The notes under the pieces: generated by a model
The model's input: the letters and a program-made list of their open reading frames with translations, nothing else
Database searches by the model: none
What the model was told of the DNA's origin: nothing
Position numbers and translations under genes: made by a program
Part shown: piece by piece, positions 18,113 through 26,777 of the stretch
Layout of the letters: each line of letters starts with the position of its first letter
Numbering within the stretch: the stretch's first letter is position 1
From: Chloroflexota bacterium
GTDB lineage: Bacteria; Chloroflexota; Dehalococcoidia; Lucifugimonadales; UBA3495
Length of the DNA: 55,806 nt
Reading direction: 5' to 3'
NCBI GenBank assembly: GCA_028874075.1
Contig: JAPPLU010000015.1
Coordinates: 1-55,806, forward strand

Positions 18113-19096
18113 CTAACTACCTCTTTTCTGCGAACCCTTTAACTTCTGACTCACCCTCCTCCCTACTTGCCTAACCATCGCCACCGGCCTGAAGCGCCGC
18201 TTCATATTATGGGCAATCAAAGGGGCCACCTGCTGGTTGCCAGCTACCAGAGGGGCTACCCATTGGCGTAGTTCCTTGAGAGTGGGAGAATTCTGTTCCC
18301 AGGTGGGCACCAGGGAGTCCATGGGCCGCCATTGTTTCTCGCCCTTTAGCTTCGCCATGACCGTGCCGCCGGCCTCCTGGACCGCGATAGCGCCAGCCAG
18401 CATGTCCCACATGCGGGGCGCGCCGATGATGGCGTATTGCATCACCCCGCAGGCGGTCATGGCCAGTTCGTAGGCTATGCTGCCGGTGGTACGTAACTCG
18501 CCAGGGTTTCGGCCCACGGGCTTGCCGAATTTGGTGGTCTGGACAAAAAAGCCGGGCAGTCCGATGAGGCGGTTGCCCACGGGCTTATCTGAGGCATAGA
18601 CCGAAACCTGTTCGCCGGCCTCCCCTTCCGCCCGCGCAAACCTGGCCCCACCGTCTCGGCGGCAGTGCAGCACAAACCCTCCCCCGGGCGAGGGCCATGG
18701 GATGTACAGCGCGCCGGCCACGGGTTTTCCTCGGTGAAGAACTCCGATGGACGAGGCGTAGACGGGCAGGCCATTGAGAAAGTTGGTGGTGCCGTCCAGC
18801 GGGTCCAGCACCCAAAGAAAGTCTGGCGCTGGACCGGGCGGGTCCGTCTCGTCGGAACCCTCTTCTCCCAGGATTCCGTGGGATGGAAAGAGGCGGGTAA
18901 TTTCCCGCACCAGGTATTCCTGGGTGGCCTTGTCGGCTGAAGTTACCGGGTCAAGCTGGTTCTTGTCTTTGTATTCGATGGAAAGCTGGCGGCCGAATTG
19001 GTCAGACAGGATCTGCCCTGCGCCCCAGGCCAGAGCCACGGCGGCGGACTCGATTTCCTGCAACTGTTCCTGGAAGGTCTGGCTGTCAGCAAACAT
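18113..19096 (-). CDS. Inositol monophosphatase-family phosphatase
   Basis: A 327-residue Mg-dependent, Li-sensitive-type phosphatase fold. Motif 1 GEEG (Glu78-Glu79), motif 2 DPLDGTTNF (Asp98, Asp101) and the C-terminal metal motif MWDMLAGAIAVQEAGG are present. Members dephosphorylate inositol phosphates, 3'-phosphoadenosine 5'-phosphate, fructose bisphosphate or histidinol phosphate; the subfamily cannot be fixed here. The C-terminal ~55 residues are basic and extend past the normal end, unlike SuhB. Only a weak GAAG precedes the ATG. It is the last gene on this strand before the amidohydrolase terminator. Confidence 0.88.
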   Translation of the reverse strand: MFADSQTFQEQLQEIESAAVALAWGAGQILSDQFGRQLSIEYKDKNQLDPVTSADKATQEYLVREITRLFPSHGILGEEGSDETDPPGPAPDFLWVLDPLDGTTNFLNGLPVYASSIGVLHRGKPVAGALYIPWPSPGGGFVLHCRRDGGARFARAEGEAGEQVSVYASDKPVGNRLIGLPGFFVQTTKFGKPVGRNPGELRTTGSIAYELAMTACGVMQYAIIGAPRMWDMLAGAIAVQEAGGTVMAKLKGEKQWRPMDSLVPTWEQNSPTLKELRQWVAPLVAGNQQVAPLIAHNMKRRFRPVAMVRQVGRRVSQKLKGSQKRGS

Positions 19097-19218
19097 AAGC
19101 TTCTATCAACCGCCGTCTTTGGACTTGTTCGGGAAACGGCAGGTATGACTTTGCAATGAGAAGTCGCCCACCATGAAGCCATTAGTGAACATTCCTGCCC
19201 TTAGGTAGACTAACAGGG

Positions 19219-19572
19219 TTAGCGATACATGGGCTTGAAGAAGCTGTGCAGGTAGTTGCGCTGATGCGCCCAGGAATGACACCGCTTAACCACCGCCTGC
19301 GGGATGGGCTGCCCCTGCCGTTGGGTGATGCGCATGGTCTCGTAACCGTTCAGTTCGGGCGGCGCGTCGGCGGTAAATATAACCTCGCATCCCTCCGTCT
19401 CTATGAACATCTTCAGGGACTCGAAGCCCGTTACCTTCTTGTTGGGGGTCTGGTACACGAAAAGCTCGGTACAGCCGTACAAGTCATCCACGTGGTCGTT
19501 GCCATTGCCCCGGCCACCACCCTGCCGAATCTGCTGCCGTGTAAAACCATGTCCACTCAGATTCATGCTCAT
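19219..19572 (-). CDS. Hypothetical protein
   Basis: A 117-residue protein I do not recognise. The start is basic and Gly-rich (RQGGGRGNGND), followed by a mixed region (ELFVYQTPNKK, FESLKMFIETEGCEVIF) and an aromatic/basic end (SWAHQRNYLHSFFKPMYR). Composition is protein-like. ATG 19572 has GGGG about 8 bases upstream; a TTG further out adds six residues. No signal peptide, membrane segment or metal motif is visible. It lies between the SMP-30 gene and the phosphatase gene, same strand. Confidence 0.5.
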   Translation of the reverse strand: MSMNLSGHGFTRQQIRQGGGRGNGNDHVDDLYGCTELFVYQTPNKKVTGFESLKMFIETEGCEVIFTADAPPELNGYETMRITQRQGQPIPQAVVKRCHSWAHQRNYLHSFFKPMYR

Positions 19573-19601
19573 AAACTGCCCCGCGATCAATTGCGAACTT
19601 T

Positions 19602-19643
19602 GAACTACGAACGGGTAAGTCCCTGCTGACCCATTCGTAGCTC
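19602..19643. repeat. Hairpin with heptamer repeats downstream of the SMP-30 gene
   Basis: 15-base arms at 19602-19616 and 19629-19643 pair apart from two mismatches (two G-T-type differences), 12-base loop. Three 7-bp units (GCGAACT, TTGAACT, ACGAACG) start at 19593. It may terminate minus-strand transcripts, but lacks a T-run. Confidence 0.5.
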
Positions 19644-19669
19644 TTGATTGGTAATTCTAAATTATCCCG

Positions 19670-20575
19670 CTAGGGATAGATAGCCCAGCCCACCCGGTCG
19701 GTGTCCGCCCTGTAGAAGTGGCCGTCAGTGGACGTTACATATAGGGTGGACAACCCCGGGCCGCCAAAGCACACGTTGGTGGGCCGGTTGCAGGCTATGG
19801 GATGGGTCTCCAGGACCCGACCCGTGGGCGAGAAGATGTAGATCATGGGCCCGGGGCCTCCCAGTTCCCAGCCGGCGGTGGCCACGATGTTGCCGTCCGC
19901 GTCGAAACACATGCCGTCAATGCCCCGGTGGACCGCGTTGGCGTCGCGACCAAAGCTGTGCAGCGTCCAGTAGGAACCCAGGCTGCCATCGTCGTTGATG
20001 GGGTAGGCACGAAGCTCCCGGTTAATGTCGATACGCTCGCTATTGCTCTCCACCACGTAGAGAATGCGCTGGTCGGGTGAGACCAGGATGCCGTTGGGCA
20101 TGGTCGTGTCGAAGGTAACCCGGGTAACCGTGTAGCTGCCGTCGGGCTGGGGGTCGGCCCGCAGCACCGAGCGATTGTCCAGCTCCTCCACCTCGCTGGG
20201 GTCGATGTTTCCGGCGTTCCAGGGGTTGGTGAACCAGATCCGACCGCTGCGGTCTATGGCCAGGTCGTTGGGCGTGTTGAGTTTCTGGCCGTCCACCCGG
20301 TCTGCCACGGTCACGGTAGCGTCGTCGTCAAATCGGACGATGGACCGGCCGCCCGAGCAGCAACCGAAGAGACGGCCCTGGGCGTCGAAGGCCAGGCCAT
20401 TGGTGTGGTTGGTGCCAGTGCGGGCTTCGGTAATGGCCCCGCTGTCGGGGTCGTAGCGCATGATTCGGCTGGAGGGTATATGGGTGAACAGGATGGCTTC
20501 GCCGTCCCAGACGGGACCCTCGCTGACGCCTCCGTAGGGCCTGGTAAGCAGTTCAAAGTGGTATTGCCAGGGCAT
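19670..20575 (-). CDS. SMP-30/gluconolactonase-family lactonase
   Basis: A 301-residue six-bladed beta-propeller hydrolase. Metal-binding residues of the family are visible: Glu in GGVSEGPVWDG, Asn in TNGLAFDAQGRLF and NTPNDLAIDRSGRIWFT, and Asp in GIDGMCFDADGN. Such enzymes open sugar lactones, usually with Ca or Zn, in the cytoplasm. ATG 20575 has AGGAGG 8 bases upstream and begins MPWQYHFEL. An upstream in-frame extension of ~80 residues has no homology-like features and is rejected. It is divergent from lepB. The sugar substrate is not known. Confidence 0.9.
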   Translation of the reverse strand: MPWQYHFELLTRPYGGVSEGPVWDGEAILFTHIPSSRIMRYDPDSGAITEARTGTNHTNGLAFDAQGRLFGCCSGGRSIVRFDDDATVTVADRVDGQKLNTPNDLAIDRSGRIWFTNPWNAGNIDPSEVEELDNRSVLRADPQPDGSYTVTRVTFDTTMPNGILVSPDQRILYVVESNSERIDINRELRAYPINDDGSLGSYWTLHSFGRDANAVHRGIDGMCFDADGNIVATAGWELGGPGPMIYIFSPTGRVLETHPIACNRPTNVCFGGPGLSTLYVTSTDGHFYRADTDRVGWAIYP

Positions 20576-20723
20576 TGTGATGTTCCTCCTGAAGGACTTC
20601 GGATAGGGCAGATTATCCACGAATAAGCGCGATTGTCCACTAATAGAGCGCAGCGAGAGGGCCATCCCAGGCACAAGGGCTGGCGGTCCCTGGCAGTGGG
20701 TGGCTCTCGGGGACAATATCCTA

Positions 20724-20752
20724 TTGATATTGCCAGTTCGGTAGTCTAAATT
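20724..20752 (+). promoter_or_regulatory. Promoter of lepB
   Basis: TTGATA, 17-base spacer, TAAATT. The gap between the divergent SMP-30 and lepB starts is 230 bases and also holds two DnaA-box-like 9-mers near 20613-20640. Confidence 0.5.
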
Positions 20753-20805
20753 AGACGGACGTTTGGGGAGGCGGGCGGACGGGGATCGGGTTACTCTCGA
20801 AACCG

Positions 20806-21396
20806 GTGAAGCAAAAAGGCATGACATCCGTTCTGCGGGAAATTCTGGAAGCCCTGGCCCTGGCCATAGTGGTTTTCATTCTGATCCAGGCCAGCGCCCA
20901 GAACTTCCGGGTGGAGGGCTCCAGCATGGCCCCTACCCTGGAGGGGCAGCAGTACCTGCTGGTCAATAAGCTCGTCTACTTTTCATTCGATGTGGAACGT
21001 TTTTCCCGTGTGGTTCCGTTCTGGCAGGTGGACAAGTCTGAAGTAAGCCGTCCCTTCCGGCCACCCAGGCTGGGAGAGATAATCGTCTTCCACTTCCCCG
21101 GTGAACCCCGTCGCGACTTTGTGAAACGGGTTATCGGCCTGCCCGGCGATAAGGTGGAGATAGTGGATGGCATGGTGCTGGTCAATGACTCTGTTCAAAC
21201 GGAACCCTACCTCAACGAACCCTTCGATGGCACCATGGCGCCGCGCCACATGGGCGAGGATGAGTATTTCGTGATGGGAGACAACCGCTCCCACAGCAAC
21301 GATTCCCGAAATTGGGGCGGCGTCCCCGAGGATAACGTAGTGGGCAAGGTGTGGCTGATCTACTGGCCCTTCCCCGAATTTGGCCTGCCCCGTTAG
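20806..21396 (+). CDS. lepB: Signal peptidase I
   Basis: Membrane serine protease that cleaves signal peptides from exported proteins. One N-terminal transmembrane helix (residues ~12-28, ALALAIVVFILI) precedes the catalytic domain facing outside. The nucleophile is Ser40 in EGSSMAPT and the general base Lys107 in DFVKRVIGLPGD; the terminal box GDNRSHSNDSR is intact. Length of 196 residues is normal for Gram-positive-type enzymes with a single anchor. Start is GTG 20806 or ATG 20821; neither has a strong ribosome site. The gene is monocistronic and convergent with the Rieske gene. Confidence 0.93.
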   Translation: MKQKGMTSVLREILEALALAIVVFILIQASAQNFRVEGSSMAPTLEGQQYLLVNKLVYFSFDVERFSRVVPFWQVDKSEVSRPFRPPRLGEIIVFHFPGEPRRDFVKRVIGLPGDKVEIVDGMVLVNDSVQTEPYLNEPFDGTMAPRHMGEDEYFVMGDNRSHSNDSRNWGGVPEDNVVGKVWLIYWPFPEFGLPR

Positions 21397-21446
21397 CGCC
21401 TATCCCGTGCCGCCAGGCCGGTTTTGACCGCCTGTACCAGGGTAAA

Positions 21447-21513
21447 AATTATCCACGGAATGACTCTGAAGCCCGACTATTCTCCAGACTTCCCAGTCCC
21501 TCCGTGGATAATT
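21447..21513. repeat. Inverted repeat between convergent lepB and Rieske genes
   Basis: 13-bp arms AATTATCCACGGA (21447-21459) and its reverse complement (21501-21513) with a 41-base loop. It could be a bidirectional terminator, though no T-run follows. Each arm holds TTATCCACG, one base from a DnaA box. Confidence 0.5.
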
Positions 21514-21541
21514 GTTCAGGTACGAGACCCGGCGGCCAGGC

Positions 21542-21871
21542 TTAGTCTTCGCCCTCTCTGGCCGGTCCTACCATGATGTCGTCGCCGTCCACCCGAACTT
21601 CAAAGGTGCGCAGCGGGTCTACCGCCGGCGGTGTCAGCACCTTGCCGGTCCTGACGTTGAAAATGGCTCCGTGAAGCGGGCACTGTACCTCTGCCCCGTC
21701 TAAGTCTCCCTCGGACAGGGACGCATAGGCGTGCGAGCAGATGTCGTCGCAGGCGTGGACCTCCCCGTCCACGTTGACCAGCAGGATCTGATCGTCGCCC
21801 ACGTCCACCACCTTCATGTCCCCCGGGGCCACCTCGCTGACTGCGGCAACCTTAACGAAATCGTCGGGCAT
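21542..21871 (-). CDS. Rieske [2Fe-2S] ferredoxin-like protein
   Basis: A 109-residue soluble Rieske protein. Cluster ligands are Cys45-x-His47 (CSHAYA) and Cys64-x2-His67 (CPLHGA), with GxVLTPPAVDPLRTFEV after them, the NirD/ferredoxin-type arrangement. It probably passes electrons to an oxygenase not encoded nearby. The ATG at 21871 follows GGAGGAGTT closely. There is no signal peptide or membrane anchor. Confidence 0.93.
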   Translation of the reverse strand: MPDDFVKVAAVSEVAPGDMKVVDVGDDQILLVNVDGEVHACDDICSHAYASLSEGDLDGAEVQCPLHGAIFNVRTGKVLTPPAVDPLRTFEVRVDGDDIMVGPAREGED

Positions 21872-22377
21872 AACTCCTCCCTTGTCTGCGGCTGTTTCAT
21901 TCCAGGAATTGCGCCCGGCCTGTTGGCCGGGCCGGGGTTTCGGGGGTCATTATATAGAAGAGTGGGGGAGGGGGAAATGGGGGCTTGAACAGGTAACTGG
22001 TTAGGCTTGAACGAAATGACGCCGTGCGGGACATGATGACTTACAAACTCTGACCTGTTACCTGCATCACCTCCATCACGCAGGGCAACCGCGTCATGAT
22101 TCGGGAAAGCCCGTCGTTCCCGCGCCAACTAGTACCTCGAACCTGGAGACTGCCGGGCTGTCCTTTGGGCGATCCGCCTCCGGCGGACTCCCCTTTGCCG
22201 GACTCAAAATGCCATTGCCCTGGTGACACCTGCCTCTTGATTCTCCGGTTAACGCTTATCTACCATACTTCTATGGCACATTCCGTCCCAAGTCCCTTCA
22301 ATCCTGAATCACCCCTCTCCCTGGGAAAAGAGCCGGGAGTGAGGTCGTATCATCAGCTTAGGTTTAGCCGGTGGCTC

Positions 22378-22523
22378 GAAACGGCTCAAAACGGCCCGGA
22401 ATGGCCCGCTTGTCCAACCCCTTTCCTATTTGGAGAGCGGCCCATTTTCGGGCCACTGAAGTCGTCTCCGGCCTGTGTTTCAGATACGAAACGGCCCAAA
22501 ATGGCCCAAAATGGCGCGAAAAC
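22378..22523. repeat. Phased A-tract arrays upstream of rpsO
   Basis: Three units at 22378-22409 (GAAACGGCTC, AAAACGGCCC, GGAATGGCCC) and three at 22488-22523 (GAAACGGCCC, AAAATGGCCC, AAAATGGCGC), each unit 10 bp. Between them 22435-22457 carries the motif inverted. This is the main content of the 865-base gap 21872-22736, where no gene is supported. Confidence 0.65.
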
Positions 22524-22663
22524 AAAAAAATTGTCCCCACTGAATGCCCAGAAGGCAGGCGGGAACCTTCAGGATAGAGACGGCGGCGTTTCCCTCGAGC
22601 GACAATTACGCCCCTCTCGCCGGAATCTAAATGCGATTGCCCTGCAGCCCGACCCCACCCCAA

Positions 22664-22693
22664 TTGCGCCTCCCAACTCGCCCGTGCTATAAT
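22664..22693 (+). promoter_or_regulatory. Promoter of rpsO
   Basis: TTGCGC, 18-base spacer ending TGC (extended -10), then TATAAT at 22688-22693, 44 bases before the rpsO start. Confidence 0.65.
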
Positions 22694-22736
22694 TCACAAA
22701 GTTAGAGAAGATGAGATAGAAGGTACTGCATTAGTA

Positions 22737-23003
22737 ATGCTGGATGCTGACGTCAGGGAACGAATAACGCGGGAATACCGGACCCACCCCAACGATACCG
22801 GGTCCACCGAACTGCAGGTCGCCATACTCACCGAGCGCATACGCCAGGTGACTGACCACCTTCGCACCCACCGGAAGGACTTCCACTCCCGCCGCGGCCT
22901 GGTCAGCATGGTGTCGAAACGCCGCAGGCTACTCAATTACCTCAGTAACGAAGACGTCAACCGCTATCAGACCCTGATCAGCCGGTTGGGACTGCGCCGC
23001 TAA
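22737..23003 (+). CDS. rpsO: 30S ribosomal protein S15
   Basis: Primary-binding 16S rRNA protein of the 30S central domain. The 88-residue sequence is canonical: [44 protein letters not shown] and the terminal [12 protein letters not shown]. An AAGG site lies about 12 bases upstream of the ATG. It precedes pnp, the classic rpsO-pnp order, with 139 bases between, a distance compatible with an internal promoter or attenuator. Confidence 0.95.
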   Translation: MLDADVRERITREYRTHPNDTGSTELQVAILTERIRQVTDHLRTHRKDFHSRRGLVSMVSKRRRLLNYLSNEDVNRYQTLISRLGLRR

Positions 23004-23071
23004 ACCAACGGCCCTTTTCTTCTGGCGCCTGCCAGGGCCCCGTCCAGTTACCACGGTAATAGCCGCCCGTC

Positions 23072-23080
23072 TGCTATAAG
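23072..23080 (+). promoter_or_regulatory. Possible extended -10 promoter of pnp
   Basis: TGC-TATAAG 63 bases before the pnp start and without a clear -35. It would allow pnp expression apart from rpsO. Confidence 0.4.
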
Positions 23081-23142
23081 CGCTAGCTTCGCGTTTGTCT
23101 CCTCTCCATTTATCTTTAATGTGCGAGGTTGGTAATTTCCCT

Positions 23143-25494
23143 ATGCCTGAAGCTACTGTAGTAGAACGAGTTATCGGTAACGAAAAGCTGGTAATCGAGT
23201 CGGGCAAACTGGCTTTCCAGGCCCACGGTTCCGCCGTTCTGACCTACGGCGATACCGTAGTCCTGGCCACCGCCGTTATGGCGGACAAGCCCAGAGCCGA
23301 CATCGATTTCCTGCCCCTGACAGTGGAGTTTGAAGAGCGGTTATATTCCGCGGGCAAGATTCCGGGCAGCTTCTTCCGTCGCGAAGGCCGCCCAGGTCAG
23401 GAAGCCATCATTTCCGCCCGCCTCACCGACCGCTCCATCCGCCCTCTTTTCCCCAAGGGCCTTCACAACGAAATCCAGGTAATCCTCACCGTACTGTCCG
23501 CCGACCAGAAGAATCCCCCGGAAATTCTGGGCATGATCGGCGCCTCGACGGCCCTGTCCGTCTCCCACCTGCCTTTCGCCGGCCCCATTGGGGCCTGCCG
23601 CGTCTCCTATAACGACGGCGGGTTCATCGTGAACCCGACCTACGCTGAGATTGCCGACGGGCAGCTTAACATGGTGGTGGCCAGCACCCGTGACGCCATA
23701 ATGATGGTTGAGGCCGGCTCCTATGAAGTCTCGGAAGAGGTGATCCTGGAAGGCATCCAGAAGGCCTTTCAGGCTAACCTGATTACCATTGACCTGATCG
23801 ACGAACTGGTAGCCCAGATCGGCAAGCCCAAGTACGAGGTGGAAGTACACACCGAGGAAGAGGAAGCGCTGGACTCCCAGATCATGGCCATCGTTAACGG
23901 CCGGGTCACCGAAATCCTGGAGCAGAATTCCTTCAAGGCGGAGCGCGACGAGGGCCTGGACCGGATTGAAGACGAGGTCGCCGAGCAGCTCGCTGAAGAG
24001 TTTGGCAAGAACAAGGTGGCCGAGGGCTTCAAGAACGTGGTCAAGGGCGAGGTGCGCCGCCGTATCCTGGACCTGGGCGTGCGTCCCGACGGGCGCAGCG
24101 TGTCCGAGATTCGCCCCATAACCTGCGAGGTGGGCGTTCTGCCCCGCACCCATGGCTCGGGCCTCTTCACCCGGGGCCAGACTCAGGTGCTGTCTGCGGC
24201 TACCCTGGGCCCTCTCAGCATGAAGCAGAACCTGGATACCCTGTCCCCCGACGATACCAAGCAGTTCATGCACCACTACAACTTCCCGCCCTATTCCGTG
24301 GGCGAAGCCCGTCGGGTAGGTTCCCCTGGGCGGCGGGAAATCGGTCACGGTGCGTTGGCCGAGCGGGCCATTCTGTCCGCCCTGCCTTCGGAAACCGAGT
24401 TTCCCTACACTGTTCGCGTGGTGTCCGAGGTGCTCAGTTCCAACGGCAGCACCTCAATGGGCAGCGTCTGCGGCACCAGCATGGCCTTGATGGACGCCGG
24501 TGTCCCAATGAAGGCGCCGGTGGCGGGCATTGCCATGGGCCTGGTAACCGACAACGACGGCCGCTACGCAGTGTTGAGCGACATACAGGGCATTGAGGAC
24601 TTCCTGGGCGATATGGACTTCAAGGTGGCCGGCACGGCAGCCGGCATCAACGCCCTTCAGATGGATATCAAACTCAAGGGACTGGACGAGGAAATCCTGC
24701 GCCAAGCCCTGGAGCAGGCCCGCCTGGGTCGCCTCCACATCCTGAGCAAGATGTCGGAGGCCATCGAAGAGGCCCGCACCGAGATGAGCCCCTACGCTCC
24801 CAAGACCATTCGCATCCAGATTCCGGTAGAGAAGATCGGCGCGGTCATCGGCCCAGGCGGACGGGTCATCCGGGGCATAATCGAAGAGACGGGCGCATCC
24901 ATTGACGTGGCGGATGACGGCGGCGTCACTATCAGTTCCTCCGAGCTGACTTCCCTGGAACTGGCCCGCAGCCGGATCGAGGGGCTGACCCGCGAGCTGG
25001 TGGTGGGAGACATACTCACCGGCAAGGTCAACCGCCTGGCCAGCTTCGGCGCCTTCGTGGAACTGATCCCTGGCAAGGATGGTCTGGTGCGCAACGAGGA
25101 TCTGGGCGACATGGAAGAAGAACTCAAGGTCGGCCAGGAAATCACCGTAATGGTCCAGGAGATCGACTCCATGGGACGGGTCAACGTTTCCCGCCGCGCC
25201 CTGTTCGGCGACGAAGAGGGTGGCCCCAGGCCCCCGAGGCCTTCCCGCCCACCCCAGGACCGGGGCGACAGGGGCGGTGACCGGCCCCGCGGCGGCGGTG
25301 GCTACGGCAACCGCGGTGGTGGTGGCGGCAACCGGGGCGGCGGCGGGGGTGGACCCCGTGGCGGTGGCCCCGGCGGCAATCGTGGCGGCGGCGGTGGTCC
25401 TCGTGGCGGCGGCCAGGGCGGCAACCGGGGTGGTGGTGGTAGTATTTCCGACCGGCGCTTCCTGGGCAATAGCGGCGGAAGGACTACCCGCTAA
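23143..25494 (+). CDS. pnp: Polyribonucleotide nucleotidyltransferase with Gly/Arg-rich tail
   Basis: 3'-5' phosphorolytic exoribonuclease, trimeric, acting in mRNA decay. The 783-residue protein has the first RNase PH domain (GDTVVLATAV), the helical linker, the second RNase PH domain (RTHGSGLFTRGQTQVL, with SSNGSTSMGSVCG as the phosphate/catalytic loop), a KH domain (VEKIGAVIGPGGRVIRGI) and an S1 domain (GDILTGKVNRLASFGAFVEL). From ~690 to the end comes an unusual disordered tail of about 94 residues: Pro/Arg/Asp first, then repeated RGG, NRGG and PRGG blocks, ending SDRRFLGNSGG. ATG 23143 begins MPEATVVERV, the family start; an upstream in-frame extension is rejected. Confidence 0.95.
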   Translation: MPEATVVERVIGNEKLVIESGKLAFQAHGSAVLTYGDTVVLATAVMADKPRADIDFLPLTVEFEERLYSAGKIPGSFFRREGRPGQEAIISARLTDRSIRPLFPKGLHNEIQVILTVLSADQKNPPEILGMIGASTALSVSHLPFAGPIGACRVSYNDGGFIVNPTYAEIADGQLNMVVASTRDAIMMVEAGSYEVSEEVILEGIQKAFQANLITIDLIDELVAQIGKPKYEVEVHTEEEEALDSQIMAIVNGRVTEILEQNSFKAERDEGLDRIEDEVAEQLAEEFGKNKVAEGFKNVVKGEVRRRILDLGVRPDGRSVSEIRPITCEVGVLPRTHGSGLFTRGQTQVLSAATLGPLSMKQNLDTLSPDDTKQFMHHYNFPPYSVGEARRVGSPGRREIGHGALAERAILSALPSETEFPYTVRVVSEVLSSNGSTSMGSVCGTSMALMDAGVPMKAPVAGIAMGLVTDNDGRYAVLSDIQGIEDFLGDMDFKVAGTAAGINALQMDIKLKGLDEEILRQALEQARLGRLHILSKMSEAIEEARTEMSPYAPKTIRIQIPVEKIGAVIGPGGRVIRGIIEETGASIDVADDGGVTISSSELTSLELARSRIEGLTRELVVGDILTGKVNRLASFGAFVELIPGKDGLVRNEDLGDMEEELKVGQEITVMVQEIDSMGRVNVSRRALFGDEEGGPRPPRPSRPPQDRGDRGGDRPRGGGGYGNRGGGGGNRGGGGGGPRGGGPGGNRGGGGGPRGGGQGGNRGGGGSISDRRFLGNSGGRTTR

Positions 25495-25545
25495 GGGACA
25501 TTTGCGCTGGTCCACTACTTTGGGTCAGCCCGTTCAGCAACAAAA

Positions 25546-25584
25546 AAGGGCCGCACTTCCCAGTTCATGGGAAGTGCGGCCCTT
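25546..25584 (-). terminator. Strong terminator of the Ldh-type gene
   Basis: Perfect 16-bp stem with a 7-base loop. On the minus strand it is followed by a T-run (AAAAAA at 25542-25547 on plus). It lies between convergent pnp and the dehydrogenase gene and can also stop pnp transcripts. Confidence 0.9.
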
Positions 25585-25595
25585 GACATAGAACA

Positions 25596-26648
25596 CTAAG
25601 GGGTGCCCACCACCTCTGTCACACCCACCTCCTCCATCAAGGCCACTATCCCTTCCCAAGTCTGGTCTTCGACGTAGATGCCTTCCTCGCGGCGCTTTAT
25701 TTCCGTATTGTACTCAATCTCGCCGGGGTACAGCACTTCGGTGAAGCCCTCGGCAGGGGGTGACGTCTTGATGAACTCCACAAACTCCCGCATCTCCCGC
25801 TTGAAGTCGTCCAGCGGGCGGAAGTGCTCCACGTTGTAGACCGAGATGAAGACGCCGTCATTATGGCGGGCCTGCGGGTCGATGCCGAACCCCAGTCCCG
25901 TCAGCAGGCCGGAGAACATCTCCACCATGAAGGACAGGCCGTAGCCCTTGTGTCCCTGGTCGGCCCCCACGGGCAGGATGGCACCGCCGGCGAAGTAGTC
26001 ATTGGGGTCGGTGGTGGGTTTGCCGTCCTTGTCCACAATCCAGCCCAGGGGCACGGGTTCGCCCCGGCTGCGCTGGAGGTTGATCTTGCCCATTGCCACC
26101 GCGCTGGTCGCCATGTCCAGCAGCACCGGCCCGGGCAGGTCGCTGGGCACTCCGATGCAGATGGGGTTAGTGCCTAGGCGGCGGGCCCTCCCGCCAAAGG
26201 GGGCTGCGTTCTTGGGCCCCGCGCCGGAGTCGGCGGTAACCAGGCCGATCATCCCTTCGTTCAGGGCCATGGTCGGGTAGTCGCCCACCCGGCCCACGTG
26301 GCTCTGGTGGTGGACGGTCATGGCGGCCACCCCGTGCTCCTTTGCCTTGTCGATGGCCATACGCATGGCCTTCTCAGTCTGAACGAACCCGAATCCCCAG
26401 TTGCCGTTGACGACGGCGGTGTTGGGAGTCTCCCGCTCCACCTCGAAGGGTGCACCGGGAACGATGTGGCCCCGGTCGATGCGACTGCAATACTCCAGAA
26501 GCTGAATGATGCCGTGAGAGTCATGACCCACCAGGTTAGACTTCACCTGGTGGGTGGCGACAATCTCCGCCTCCTCTTCAGGCGTGCCCTTGGCAATGTA
26601 AACATGGTAGGCGACCTTGTGCAGGTATTCGTGGGGAAATACGGGCAT
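25596..26648 (-). CDS. Ldh-family (malate/L-lactate/ureidoglycolate-type) NAD(P)-dependent dehydrogenase
   Basis: A 350-residue oxidoreductase of the LDH2/MDH2 family, structurally unrelated to Rossmann-fold dehydrogenases. Diagnostic segments: the start-proximal NLVGHDSHG with the conserved His, NGNWGFG, AAMTVHHQSHVGRVG, APFGGRARRLGTNP, VLLDMATSAVAMGKI, the ADQGHKGYGLSFMVEM active-site block and ISVYNVEHF. Substrate may be malate, lactate, ureidoglycolate or another 2-hydroxyacid; sequence alone does not decide. ATG 26648 follows GGAGGTT by 6 bases. It is a single gene ending in a strong terminator. Confidence 0.9.
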   Translation of the reverse strand: MPVFPHEYLHKVAYHVYIAKGTPEEEAEIVATHQVKSNLVGHDSHGIIQLLEYCSRIDRGHIVPGAPFEVERETPNTAVVNGNWGFGFVQTEKAMRMAIDKAKEHGVAAMTVHHQSHVGRVGDYPTMALNEGMIGLVTADSGAGPKNAAPFGGRARRLGTNPICIGVPSDLPGPVLLDMATSAVAMGKINLQRSRGEPVPLGWIVDKDGKPTTDPNDYFAGGAILPVGADQGHKGYGLSFMVEMFSGLLTGLGFGIDPQARHNDGVFISVYNVEHFRPLDDFKREMREFVEFIKTSPPAEGFTEVLYPGEIEYNTEIKRREEGIYVEDQTWEGIVALMEEVGVTEVVGTP

Positions 26649-26777
26649 GGCGGGAACCTCCGGGGGTGTGGATTGTTGGGGAGTAGTCTATTGGAAAGGG
26701 CGGGGAAAGTCTATTGCTCCATACAGTAGTGATGACGGGATCGGGCTGGCGAAGGTCAGGAAACGGGGAAAGCGAAA

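Noticed and set aside
20600..21520. Chromosome origin at lepB
   Set aside because: Only imperfect DnaA-like boxes, no AT-rich unwinding element, no dnaA or dnaN.
22378..22523. CRISPR-like short repeats
   Set aside because: Units are 10 bp without spacers of regular length; no Cas genes nearby.
24454..25515. 353-residue ORF opposite pnp
   Set aside because: Shadow frame; Ala/Thr low complexity is the antisense of the Gly/Arg tail codons.
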